Shown: piece by piece, positions 10,350 to 18,860 of the stretch
How positions within the stretch are numbered: position 1 is the first letter of the stretch
How the letters are laid out: every line of letters begins with the position of its first letter
Origin: CAYUQT01 sp964596165
GTDB taxonomy: Bacteria > Planctomycetota > Phycisphaerae > UBA1845 > JAFGLZ01
Length of the DNA: 64,000 nt
Assembly (NCBI GenBank): GCA_964596165.1
Contig: CAZQTW010000011.1
Span: 1 to 64,000, forward strand
Direction: 5' to 3'
The notes under the pieces: model-generated
Told to the model about the DNA's origin: nothing
What the model saw: only the letters and a program-made list of their open reading frames with translations
Database searches by the model: none
Position numbers and translations under genes: made by a program

Positions 10350-10465
10350 CATACTCATGCGTGAAACGCCAGGGGACCCCGGCGAGTCGCAGTTCGGCAG
10401 GGCGCATATCGGTGGAAATGGGCGCAGGCTCTTCTTCTGAATTCTGGATCCTGTCCCGCGATCCC

Positions 10466-13090
10466 TCAGCTTCGCCGTCGTGCCGCACGCGTCAGCCACA
10501 TGCAAACGCCGAGTCCGACCACCAGCAACGGCAGCACCTGGTTCACACCGCTACCGCACTTGAAATCGGCCTCGACGTGCATGTCCGCCTCCATCACGAG
10601 CGGCAACACCAACGGATCGCTCAGCGTGTTCGGATCAACCACACTTGCATGGTTCGAATCGCCGGGATAGTTCGGATCGAAAATCGTCCAGCCGGCGAAC
10701 GCCTTGCCGCTGTTCGGCACTGCCGTCAGCGTCACCGTGCATCCATCAGGATACAGGGGCAGATTAGGCTCCACGCTTACCGACCCGTAGTTGGAATGCA
10801 TCACCTCTAAGCTCAGCGTACGCCCTACGGCAAACGTGGCCGTAACACTCTTGTCACCGTCCATCGTCACTTGAACAGGGTTGTCCGAACCGGTCGCATC
10901 ACCGCTCCACGAACTCAGCACATAGCCGACGGCCGGGTTGGCCGTGAGCGTCACCGGAGTCCCATAGGCATACTTCCCGTCGCCGTCCGGCAACGGACTC
11001 GCCACAATCGAACCCCCCGTGGGCGGGGTGGCCGTCAGCGTCAGAACGTGTCGCATTTGCGTAAAATGGGCGGTGACGGCCAGATCTCCGTTCACGGCGA
11101 TCTGGACCGGATTGGTCGATCCCGTAGCGCCGCCGCTCCACGAGCTGAACGAATAGCCGCCCGCCGGATTGGCCGTCAACGTAACGAGAGTGCCGTAAGC
11201 GTATTTCCCATCGCCATCCGGTGGCGGAACGGCATCGATCGTGCCCGTGCCCGGCAAGTCCACAGTCAACTGGAGTGTGTGGCGGGTTTGCCCGAAGTTT
11301 GCCGTCACGTTCTTGTTGCCGTCCATCGTGACTTGGACGGGGTTGGTCGATCCCAATGCATCGCCACTCCAGTTGCCGAATGAATAGCCGGTGGCCGCAT
11401 TCGCCGTCAGTGTCACGACAGTCCCGTAAGCATACTTCCCATCGCCGCCCGGCAACGGATCGGCAGTGATGGTCCCACCCTCCGGCGGACTTGATGCAAG
11501 CGTGAGTGCATACCGAAGCTGTGAGAAATTCGCCGTCACACTCCTCGCGCCGTTCATCGTGACGGTCGTCGGGTTGGTGGACCCGGACGCATCGCCGCTC
11601 CAACTGCTGAAAGCGTAGCCGGTGGCCGGATTGGCCGTCAGCGTAACGATCGTTCCCGCCGCGTACTTCCCGTCGTTCGGATCGGGAAGAGGATCGGCGG
11701 TGATCGTCCCACCGCTCGACGGATTCGATGCGAGTGTCAATGTGTAACGACCCACCGCAAAGTTGGCCGTAATAGCCTTGCTGCTGGTCAGCTTGATCGT
11801 GGTGGGGTTGGTCGATCCCGACAGGTCCCCACTCCAGCTTGCGAACGTGTAGCCGGAAGCCGGATTGGCCGTCACCGTCACCGTCGTATTGGGGTCATAG
11901 AAAGGCCCGCTCCCGCTAAGGCTGATCGTCCCGCCGACACTCGGACTGGGCGTCGCGCTAAGGACATAGAGCTTGATCAAGTATCCGGCCGGGAGGCCAT
12001 TGTGGATTCCCGACCCGACGACCCATCCCGCGTTGTTGACGCTCGTCGCCGTCTGGAGCGTCCATCCGGAGGTGCTTGCCAGTGTGTTAAGATTGTAGAT
12101 CTGGCCGGCGACCCAGACGAAAGCGGTCGGCTGCCCGTTGGGATCGAAGGCCGTCCCCACCACGAGCCCTTTGTCGTTGATCGCGGCGGCGATCGTGCTC
12201 GGATAACCGGAAAGGGTCCCCAGGTCCGTCGTTGTTCCGTCGCTCCGCCGCAGGAACGAGTGGCCCACGTTGCCGCTGGAGGCCGACATGAACACAATCT
12301 GTCCGGAGTTGTCGATGGCGAACGCCTCGCTGCTCGCCTCGTAGCCCGGCATAACGCCCAGGTCGCTCATTTGCCCGTTTTGCCAGCGGAAGGCATGCCA
12401 CACGCCGTTCGACAACTGGGCCTTTCCAACCACGACGTTGTTGTCATTGATGTCCCATGCGAAGCTTTGAGTCCCTCCGAGCGTCCCGAGTTGCGTCGCG
12501 ACGCCGTTGGACCATCGCAGCCACGCGTGCTGGATGTTCGGATCGCTGCTTGGGGCCCAGTTCCCCACGACGTGCCCCCCCAAGTTGACCGAATACGCTC
12601 CGCTAAGGTCGCTGGCACTGCCGGTCATGGAACCCAAGTCAATCAGGTTGCCGCTGGCCGGCCAGAGAAAGGCGTGGTTATGCTCATCATCGCCGCCGAA
12701 GTCGGGCGGCGTTCCCGTGTTGATCCCAACAACGTAGTTCGCATCATTGATACACCGCGCGGCGCTGATTCCGAGGGTACCGGACCCCGGAAGAAGGCCG
12801 AGGTTGGTCACCGTCCCGTTCTTCCACAGATAGGCCCGTGGCAGGTTGAACGTGAATATGTAAAGGTAGGTGACCGGCACAGGTGCCATCCCCGAGACCC
12901 ATCCCAGGTTGTTGATCGAAAGGGGAACGGCCGCGAGGTTGGGGTCCGAATTCAGCCGGGGAAGCTCCGTGACGGCATACGTGGCTGCCATCGCGGGCGC
13001 CGAACCAATGACGGACACCGCCAACAATCCGCAGAGTATGGACTCACACGCGCGAACGGTGTTCTTCGACATCGTCTTGCTCCTGCTCAC
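10466..13090 (-). CDS. Secreted HAF-repeat and InlB-type-repeat protein with C-terminal anchor-like tail
   Basis: 874 residues. A leader with hydrophobic core (ILCGLLAVSVIGSAPAMA) is followed by about six HAF repeats, seen as recurring patterns such as TQLGTLGGTQSFAWDINDNN and TDLGTLSGYPSTIAAAINDK. Residues about 380-740 contain at least five tandem repeats of about 70 residues of the Listeria/InlB B-repeat type (GGTITADPLP, ATGYxFxxWSGDAxGSTNP, VTANF). The DNA repeats visibly too. The last module has WTIFDPNYPGDSN. The protein ends FKCGSGVNQVLPLLVVGL, a hydrophobic helix, then RAARRRS, which looks like a protein-sorting tail. The same tail is found on the protease at 58601-59794. Likely a surface or secreted adhesion or matrix protein. 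Confidence 0.8.
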   Translation of the reverse strand: MSRSKTMSKNTVRACESILCGLLAVSVIGSAPAMAATYAVTELPRLNSDPNLAAVPLSINNLGWVSGMAPVPVTYLYIFTFNLPRAYLWKNGTVTNLGLLPGSGTLGISAARCINDANYVVGINTGTPPDFGGDDEHNHAFLWPASGNLIDLGSMTGSASDLSGAYSVNLGGHVVGNWAPSSDPNIQHAWLRWSNGVATQLGTLGGTQSFAWDINDNNVVVGKAQLSNGVWHAFRWQNGQMSDLGVMPGYEASSEAFAIDNSGQIVFMSASSGNVGHSFLRRSDGTTTDLGTLSGYPSTIAAAINDKGLVVGTAFDPNGQPTAFVWVAGQIYNLNTLASTSGWTLQTATSVNNAGWVVGSGIHNGLPAGYLIKLYVLSATPSPSVGGTISLSGSGPFYDPNTTVTVTANPASGYTFASWSGDLSGSTNPTTIKLTSSKAITANFAVGRYTLTLASNPSSGGTITADPLPDPNDGKYAAGTIVTLTANPATGYAFSSWSGDASGSTNPTTVTMNGARSVTANFSQLRYALTLASSPPEGGTITADPLPGGDGKYAYGTVVTLTANAATGYSFGNWSGDALGSTNPVQVTMDGNKNVTANFGQTRHTLQLTVDLPGTGTIDAVPPPDGDGKYAYGTLVTLTANPAGGYSFSSWSGGATGSTNPVQIAVNGDLAVTAHFTQMRHVLTLTATPPTGGSIVASPLPDGDGKYAYGTPVTLTANPAVGYVLSSWSGDATGSDNPVQVTMDGDKSVTATFAVGRTLSLEVMHSNYGSVSVEPNLPLYPDGCTVTLTAVPNSGKAFAGWTIFDPNYPGDSNHASVVDPNTLSDPLVLPLVMEADMHVEADFKCGSGVNQVLPLLVVGLGVCMWLTRAARRRS

Positions 13091-13500
13091 CGAGGTGATG
13101 ATCGCACCCGGCCGGTCTCCAGGGAAATGGGATTCTCAGACTCGCCTAGTAGTCAGTGGAGGGTCGATGTGTGTACACTTTCCCCGCTCCTCACCAACCA
13201 CTTACATGAAAGGATAGCGGGCACAAACGCGGATGTCAAAGACCTGCTTCGGTCAACCCCAGGATTGTTTATGGGACGCGTCGTTCCCGCATTCCCGCAG
13301 GGTAAGGGGTAACCATCACCCAACCGGCTGATGGCGTTCGCATCAATTCGATGCCGGCTAAGCGATAACGCGATTGGGGGATTCGCAACGGCCACCGCCG
13401 AGCCGCGGCGAAGGGGTTGAACCGAGCGGCCCGTGTTGTTATTCTTCCGCTCCGTGCCATACCTGTTTGGAACATCACCGAAGGTAGGAAGGAGAACCAC
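13091..13500. other. Intergenic region between divergent secreted-protein genes
   Basis: About 410 bases without a supported gene. It carries the promoters of the flanking divergent genes, but no convincing -35/-10 pair or regulator palindrome stands out. The only clear signal is GGAAGGAG just before the ThuA-like start. Confidence 0.5.
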
Positions 13501-14373
13501 ATGAGAATGGGACACGTTGTATGCCTGGGATTGACAGCATCGCTGGTTTCGCTCTGTTCTTGCAGCCAACAGAAGGAAGGAACGCCCTGCGGCGGAGCCC
13601 CCAAATGCGCCACGTCCGACAAAAAGACCAAGAAGATACTGTATTGGACCTACGCCACCGGATACGTGCATGATTGCCTCGCGCTGAGCGAGGAGGTGGT
13701 GGCCAAGTTGGGCAAGCAGTCCGGCGCGTTCGACGTTGTCACCGAGAAAGGCTACGCCAAGAAGAAGGAAGAAATCACACTGGCCAACTTCACCCCGGAG
13801 TACCTGAACCAGTTCGACGCCGTGATGTGGTATGTCACCGGTGAGTTCCCAATGACCGAGGCCCAGCAGAAGGCCTTGATCGACTTCGTCAAGGGCGGTA
13901 AGGCCTTCATCGGCATTCACAGCGCCGCCGACCCGTTCTTCCGGTGGCCGGAGTTCGGCGAGATGATCGGGGGATACTTCAAGAACCACCCGTGGCGGGC
14001 CGACGACGCACAACCGGTCACGATCAAGGTCGAGGACCGCAAGCACCCGGCCACCAAAATGCTCCCGGCCGATTGGACGATCAAGGAAGAGATCTACCAG
14101 TTCGAAGCGCCGTACTCGCGCAAGCACATCCGCGTTCTGATGAGTCTGAATACGGCCAAGACCGACATGAACAAACCGGATCTGCTCTACGGAAAGGACG
14201 GCGACTACGCGGTTGCCTGGTGCCGCTTGTTCGGTCAGGGCCGCGTCTTCTACACGTCGCTGGGACACAGCCCGTCGACGTGGAACGACCCGCTCTACCA
14301 GAAACACCTGTTGGGCGGCATCACGTGGGCGCTGGGCCTGGCCAAGGGAGACGCCACGCCGAACCCGAAGTAG
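13501..14373 (+). CDS. ThuA-like domain lipoprotein
   Basis: The start at 13501 has GGAAGGAGAACCAC directly upstream; the frame runs further up but without coding character. 290 residues. A lipoprotein leader ends in LVSLCSC, so a diacylglyceryl cysteine near residue 18 is likely. The rest is a ThuA/DUF1037-type flavodoxin-like fold with LYWTYATGYVHD, DAVMWYVTGEFPM, GKAFIGIHSAADPFF and the ending GRVFYTSLGHSPSTWND, which are the conserved strands of this family. ThuA proteins take part with Gfo/Idh-type dehydrogenases in 3-keto-disaccharide metabolism. In planctomycetes they are commonly exported. The next genes encode two Gfo/Idh/MocA enzymes and a DUF1080 protein, which supports that setting. 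Confidence 0.85.
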   Translation: MRMGHVVCLGLTASLVSLCSCSQQKEGTPCGGAPKCATSDKKTKKILYWTYATGYVHDCLALSEEVVAKLGKQSGAFDVVTEKGYAKKKEEITLANFTPEYLNQFDAVMWYVTGEFPMTEAQQKALIDFVKGGKAFIGIHSAADPFFRWPEFGEMIGGYFKNHPWRADDAQPVTIKVEDRKHPATKMLPADWTIKEEIYQFEAPYSRKHIRVLMSLNTAKTDMNKPDLLYGKDGDYAVAWCRLFGQGRVFYTSLGHSPSTWNDPLYQKHLLGGITWALGLAKGDATPNPK

Positions 14374-14422
14374 TCTCGCGGCGAAAGGGTACTCGCGCTT
14401 GATCGGCTACCTGGCGCTTTCC

Positions 14423-14494
14423 GCACGATGGTGAGCGCCGAAGGAATCGTGCGCGCGTTCTTTCCGATGGATGCCAGTCGCCTCAGCGTGAGGC
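14423..14494. terminator. Two small inverted repeats between convergent genes
   Basis: GCACGAT (14423-14429) pairs with ATCGTGC (14446-14452), and GCCTCA (14480-14485) pairs with TGAGGC (14489-14494) around a GCG loop. They lie between two converging stop codons and may end transcription from both sides. Confidence 0.35.
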
Positions 14495-14515
14495 TGTGGT
14501 TCGGACTCTCTGACC

Positions 14516-16054
14516 CTATTTGTCGGTCTGCGCCACGGCCGGAACGACAAACGGCTTGCGGTCCGAACGGCGAAGCAATCCGTTTGCCGTTTCGTTATCG
14601 GCAAACCGTTCCGCGACGGGGTCAAACGCCAAAGACGGTCCCAGCGAAAGCATCTGCTTGGACAGATCGATGCCGTTGCGCTCCAAGTGCTCCCTCATGC
14701 TCGCCAAGTGCTCCGACGCAAGGCGATCGGCCTTGACCTGCTCGGCGATCTCCTCGGGACCCGCGCCGCGGCCTAACCGATGCGAAATCATGCCCGTGTG
14801 GCACAAGCCGGCCGACAAATGCCCTTCCAGGATCTCGGCGGCCAGATCCGTCGGCCGGCGCGACCGCATGGCCGCATGCCAGTTCTCGAAGATGTAGCTG
14901 TCGCCTTTGGCCCAACCAAGGCCCCGCTTGGGGTCTTTCTTCTCGAATCGTTTGATAACCTTGCCCTGAGGATCAATCGCCGTCAGCGCCTGCCCGCCGT
15001 CGTCGATAATCAACCGGCCGCCTTCACACACGACGGCCACGCCGATCGTCCGGCCGCCGCGGAAGCCCATCGGGGCATCCATGTTGTTCGACCATTGGTC
15101 GGGCTTGGCCTGGTATTCCTTCGACTTCGGTAACCCGCGAACCTCAAACAGCAGCGGCGGACCGTCGAACACGTGCCAAACCAACTGCGTGTTGGGCGTC
15201 TGACCGTCGTCGTCATAACCCAGGCGCCCACCGACGCTCATCACTCGCTTGGAGAGCGTCTTGTGCCCCAGGAACCAGCGGGCGAGGTCCATTTCATGCA
15301 CGCCCTGATTGCCGAGGTCGCCGTTGCCATAGTCGTAGATCCAGTGCCAATCGTAGTGCAGGTTCTTGCGGGCGAGCGGCTTGAGCGGCGCCGGACCCGT
15401 CCAGAGGTCGTAGTCCAACCCCGGGGGAATCTCGCCCCGGCCGACCTTGCCGATCGACATCCGCGGCTTGTAGCACATCCCATGGGCATAGCGGATCGCC
15501 CCCAGGTTGCCCGCGCGGAGCCACGCCAGCGCCTCCGCCACGTCCGGATTGGCCCTCGCCTGCGTGCCGGTCTGCACGATGCGCTCATGCTTGCGAGCCG
15601 CCTCGACCAGCATCCGCCCCTCCCAGAGGTGATGCGAAATCGGCTTCTCGCAGTAGACGTCCTTGCCCGCCTGACAGGCCCAGATGCCGATCAGTGAATG
15701 CCAGTGGTTGGGCGTGGCGATGGTCACCGCGTCCACGTCCTTGAGCTCCAGTAGTCTTCGCACGTCAGCGAAACCGGCGACCTTTACGCCCCGTTTCTCC
15801 GCCTTTCGAACGTTCTCACCAAGGACGGCCGGATCCACGTCGCATATGGCCACCAGACGCAGTCCCTTTGTAGCGACCGTCATCTGGAGATGACTTTGGC
15901 CGCGCCCGCGCAGCCCGACGACGGCCACGCCAATCGCCTCATTCGCCCCTCGAACGCCGCCGAACGCCCTCATCCGATTCACCCCGGGTGCCGCTAGCAT
16001 CGTGCTGGCTCCGGCCACCCGGTGAAGGAACGATCTACGAGTGAATTGGGTCAT
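14516..16054 (-). CDS. Gfo/Idh/MocA family oxidoreductase, Tat-exported
   Basis: 512 residues. A twin-arginine leader (TRRSFLHRVAGASTMLA) points to export in folded form with its nucleotide cofactor. The Rossmann domain has VAVVGLRGRGQSHL and VAICDVDP. The family catalytic motif is YCEKPISHH. The C-terminal substrate domain includes DWHWIYDYGNGDLGNQGVHE, typical of planctomycete members. These enzymes use NAD(P) to oxidise sugars or cyclitols, often at C3. A GGGAGAACC sequence precedes ATG. It is divergent from the next gene, a second member of the same family, with only 73 bases between the starts. Confidence 0.9.
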   Translation of the reverse strand: MTQFTRRSFLHRVAGASTMLAAPGVNRMRAFGGVRGANEAIGVAVVGLRGRGQSHLQMTVATKGLRLVAICDVDPAVLGENVRKAEKRGVKVAGFADVRRLLELKDVDAVTIATPNHWHSLIGIWACQAGKDVYCEKPISHHLWEGRMLVEAARKHERIVQTGTQARANPDVAEALAWLRAGNLGAIRYAHGMCYKPRMSIGKVGRGEIPPGLDYDLWTGPAPLKPLARKNLHYDWHWIYDYGNGDLGNQGVHEMDLARWFLGHKTLSKRVMSVGGRLGYDDDGQTPNTQLVWHVFDGPPLLFEVRGLPKSKEYQAKPDQWSNNMDAPMGFRGGRTIGVAVVCEGGRLIIDDGGQALTAIDPQGKVIKRFEKKDPKRGLGWAKGDSYIFENWHAAMRSRRPTDLAAEILEGHLSAGLCHTGMISHRLGRGAGPEEIAEQVKADRLASEHLASMREHLERNGIDLSKQMLSLGPSLAFDPVAERFADNETANGLLRRSDRKPFVVPAVAQTDK

Positions 16055-16127
16055 GTTTGGTTCTCCCTGGGTTTGCTGATAGGATCATTGTCTGAACGGG
16101 TGCTGGTTTCAATAGGGGTCATAACCC

Positions 16128-17474
16128 ATGGGAAGCCGCCTCGATTGGGACCGTCGATCGTCTGCACGGATTGGGGCGCACTCACGAAAAACACGCCGGG
16201 CGTTCCTGAAGGAATCCGCACTGACAGCAGTAGGTGCCCTGGCGACTTCCGCGCCGGCATTGGCCGAGAGCACGTCACAGGCATCACCCAATGAGAAACT
16301 CGGGATTGCCGTGATCGGCGTCGGCGGCCGAGGGCTCGCGAATCTGGCCGCCATCCGCGGTGAACGGATCGTCGCCATCTGCGACGCGGACGAACGCCAG
16401 GCAGCCGAGCCGCGGAAATGGCTCCCCAGAGCGGCGTTCTACGCCGACTTTCGACGCCTGTTCGATCGGAAGGACATCGACGCGGTCGTCATCTCGACGC
16501 CCGATCACACGCACGCACCGGCGGCCATGATGGCCCTCAAGGCCGGCAAGCACGTCTATTGCGAAAAACCGTTAACCCATTCGGTCTACGAGGCGCGGGC
16601 GTTGACGGAGGCCGCGGCACGCACGACGTGCGTCACGCAAATGGGCATACAGATGCACTCCTGCGCCGGTTATCGACGCTCGGTCGAGTTGATTCAGGCC
16701 GGAGCGATCGGCGAAGTGGCCGAAGTCCACGTTTGGCATCACAGCGGCTACGCACCCGGCGACCGTCCCAACGACACGCCGGCCATTCCCAAAGGTCTTC
16801 ACTACGACGAATGGCTTGGTCCGGCCCCCTATCGTCCCTACCACCCGTTATACCTGCCGGGCAAATGGAGGGGCTGGTGGGACTTCGGCAGCGGGGTATT
16901 AGGTGACTTCGGCTGCCATCTCATGGACGCGGCCCACCAGGCCCTGGGGCTGCGACACGTCCGCCGGATACAGGCGGAGGGTCCCCCGCCCCACCCCGAG
17001 AGCACCCCGGCATGGCTGACGGTCCACTACGAGTATCCGGCCGCCACAGGCAAACAACCCGTGAAGCTGACCTGGTACAACGGCCGTCGGCCCGCCGACC
17101 TCCTGACGGAAAAGGCCTTCGCGGGCTGGAAGATGGGTGTCCTGTTCGTCGGCGATAAGGGGCGGATACTCGCGGACTACAACCGACACGTCCAACTGCC
17201 CTTGGGAGGCCCGATCGGTCCGCAGCAGGCAAGAGCAACGCCGATCAATCACCTCACCCATTGCCGCGAATGGGTCGAGGCCTGTAAGACCGGCGGTAAA
17301 ACATCATGTGGGTTCGACTACTCAGGCCCGCTGACCGAAACCGTACTGTTAGGCAATGTGGCCTATCGCGCCGGAAAGCCCATCGAGTGGGACGCCAAGG
17401 CCTTCAAAATCACCAACGAACCCGATGCAATGAGCTTCATCCGACGGCCGTATCGTAAAGGCTGGACGTTGTAG
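16128..17474 (+). CDS. Gfo/Idh/MocA family oxidoreductase, Tat-exported
   Basis: 448 residues. The Tat motif RKTRRAFLKES is at residues about 19-29 and is followed by ALTAVGALATSAPALA, so the 18 residues before it are an unusually long n-region. No other in-frame ATG, GTG or TTG lies closer. Rossmann motif VIGVGGRGLANLAAI, acidic turn AICDADE, and catalytic motif YCEKPLTHS are present. The substrate domain has the marker WWDFGSGVLGDFGCHLMD. Predicted to oxidise a sugar or sugar derivative in the periplasm with tightly bound NAD(P). It shares a promoter region with the divergent paralogue at 14516-16054, and the downstream DUF1080 gene is in the same direction. Confidence 0.9.
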   Translation: MGSRLDWDRRSSARIGAHSRKTRRAFLKESALTAVGALATSAPALAESTSQASPNEKLGIAVIGVGGRGLANLAAIRGERIVAICDADERQAAEPRKWLPRAAFYADFRRLFDRKDIDAVVISTPDHTHAPAAMMALKAGKHVYCEKPLTHSVYEARALTEAAARTTCVTQMGIQMHSCAGYRRSVELIQAGAIGEVAEVHVWHHSGYAPGDRPNDTPAIPKGLHYDEWLGPAPYRPYHPLYLPGKWRGWWDFGSGVLGDFGCHLMDAAHQALGLRHVRRIQAEGPPPHPESTPAWLTVHYEYPAATGKQPVKLTWYNGRRPADLLTEKAFAGWKMGVLFVGDKGRILADYNRHVQLPLGGPIGPQQARATPINHLTHCREWVEACKTGGKTSCGFDYSGPLTETVLLGNVAYRAGKPIEWDAKAFKITNEPDAMSFIRRPYRKGWTL

Positions 17475-17568
17475 CGCGGGTTCTACCCGCCTACGGAATT
17501 CAGAAGGCAGGCGTCAGAAGCCGGAAATCCGAGGTCACGAGTGGCGCGGGGCAGGCTTCACCCGCCAA
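17471..17568. repeat. Two short GC-rich hairpins after the oxidoreductase gene
   Basis: GTAG-C-GCGGGT-TCT-ACCCGC-CTAC (17471-17494) is a hairpin that overlaps the stop codon of the preceding gene. A looser relative occurs at 17541-17568 (GTGGCGCGGG...CCCGCCAAC). Both resemble the dispersed GCGGG/CCCGC hairpins seen in frame at 52084-52160. They may terminate transcription or be REP-like repeats. Confidence 0.5.
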
Positions 17569-17620
17569 CAGAACCGAGTCGCGCGAGCGACCGGACTTGT
17601 TCAGAGCCGCCGTCAGGAAG
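17567..17620 (+). repeat. Divergent copy of the GNRA-hairpin repeat unit
   Basis: This stretch matches the units at 18498-18830: cagaaccgag, then GTCGC-GCGA-GCGAC (17578-17591), then cagagccgc and cgtcaggaagcgg. The stem is identical to the other copies while the tetraloop differs (GCGA against GCAA). Both loops are of the GNRA type. Confidence 0.6.
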
Positions 17621-17644
17621 CGGAGGCAGACACGGAGGACCTCC

Positions 17645-18352
17645 ATGATGAACCGAGCCACTTCAAGAAGACCGTGGCGCCTGTGTGCCACCTGCGGAAT
17701 TCTCGCCATCGCCCTCCGGCCCCTGCCCGCGGAGGAGACACCGAAACCCAAGCCCCAGTTCACCGAACCGCCCAAGGACGCCATCGTCCTGTTCGACGGC
17801 AAGGACGCCTCCGGCTGGACACGCATCGACGGAAAACCCTGCCCCTGGATGGTCCGCGAGGGGGCGCTCATCTGTCTGCCATTGACCGGAAACATTCGCA
17901 CGAAGCGCGTGTTCGGCGATCATAAGCTGCACATCGAATTCCGAACACCCTACATGCCCAAAGCCAAGGGCCAGTCCCGCGGCAACAGCGGCGTATTCAT
18001 TCAAGGGCGCTATGAAGTGCAGGTGCTCGACAGCTACGGCATCCATCCGCCTCAAAAGGACGATTGCGGGGCCTTGTATGGCTCGATCGCGCCGACCACC
18101 AACGCCTGCCTCCCGCCCAAAGAATGGCAATCATATGACATCACCTTCTACGCCCCGAAACTCGATAAGGACGGTCAAATGATCAAGAAAGGACGCATCA
18201 CGGTCGTCCACAACGGCATCACGGTCATCGACGACCGGGAGATTCCTCGCCTGCCCAAGACCCGTGAGGTGGGTAAGCCGGGCCCGCTCATGCTCCAGGA
18301 CCACCTGGACCCGGTGGCGTTCCGCAATATCTGGGTAGTTCCACTCGACTGA
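17645..18352 (+). CDS. DUF1080 (3-keto-disaccharide hydrolase-like) secreted protein
   Basis: The start at 17645 has GGAGG 6 bases upstream. 235 residues with an N-terminal leader (WRLCATCGILAIALRPLPA). The body is the concanavalin-like jelly roll of PF06439. Marker sequences are DAIVLFDGKDASGWTR, the conserved GNSGVFIQGRYEVQVLDSYG and KEWQSYDITFYAP. Members cleave 3-keto-glycosides made by Gfo/Idh-type dehydrogenases. The position next to two such dehydrogenases and a ThuA-like protein fits a role in breaking glycosidic bonds after C3 oxidation in the periplasm. Direct proof of substrate is not available from sequence. Confidence 0.88.
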   Translation: MMNRATSRRPWRLCATCGILAIALRPLPAEETPKPKPQFTEPPKDAIVLFDGKDASGWTRIDGKPCPWMVREGALICLPLTGNIRTKRVFGDHKLHIEFRTPYMPKAKGQSRGNSGVFIQGRYEVQVLDSYGIHPPQKDDCGALYGSIAPTTNACLPPKEWQSYDITFYAPKLDKDGQMIKKGRITVVHNGITVIDDREIPRLPKTREVGKPGPLMLQDHLDPVAFRNIWVVPLD

Positions 18353-18358
18353 AGAAAG

Positions 18359-18830
18359 AGCCGGGCTGCCGGCCACGCAACGGCCTGTGGCCGTGCCNNN
18401 NNNNNNNNNNNNNNNNNNNNNNNNNNNNNNNNNNNNNNNNNNNNNNNNNNNNNNNNNNNNNNNNNNNNNNNNNNNNNNNNNNNNNNNNNNNNNNNNNAGG
18501 GCGTCAGCCCAGTGGCAGACAACAGAGCCGAGTCGCGCAAGCGACCGGTCCCGGACAGAGCCGTGTCGGCCCGGTGTCCCAATCAGCGCCGCGACCGTCA
18601 GGAAGCGGGAGCAACGCAATCGCAGCCGCGACCGTAATTCCGAACCGGGCTGTCCTCAGCCCGGTCTGGCCGGCGTGCCTGCCACGGAACGGCCCGTGGC
18701 CGTGCCAGGGCGTCAGCCCAGTGGCAGACAACAGAGCCGAGTCGCGCAAGCGACCGGTCCCAGACAGAGCCGGGCCGTGTCGGCCCGGTATCCCAATCAG
18801 CGCCGCGACCGTCAGGGAGCGTAAGCTGGG
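18359..18830. repeat. Tandem GNRA-hairpin repeat units around the 100-N assembly gap
   Basis: There is no gene in this 500-base region. Two nearly identical units begin at 18498 and 18707 with agggcgtcagcccagtggca. Each carries GTCGC-GCAA-GCGAC (18532-18545 and 18741-18754) and ends near cgcgaccgtcagg. The text just left of the gap (18359-18397, ending ggccgtgcc) equals the text just left of the second unit. The gap at 18398-18497 is thus exactly at a unit junction and its true size is unknown. A collapsed repeat array is the simplest reading. Confidence 0.75.
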
Positions 18831-18860
18831 AGCGCGAGTGTCCCCGCCCGCCGCGGCCAT

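Noticed and set aside
10466..10560. PEP-CTERM signal on the HAF-repeat protein.
   Set aside because: There is no PEP motif; the tail has CGxG instead and is reported as a different candidate signal.
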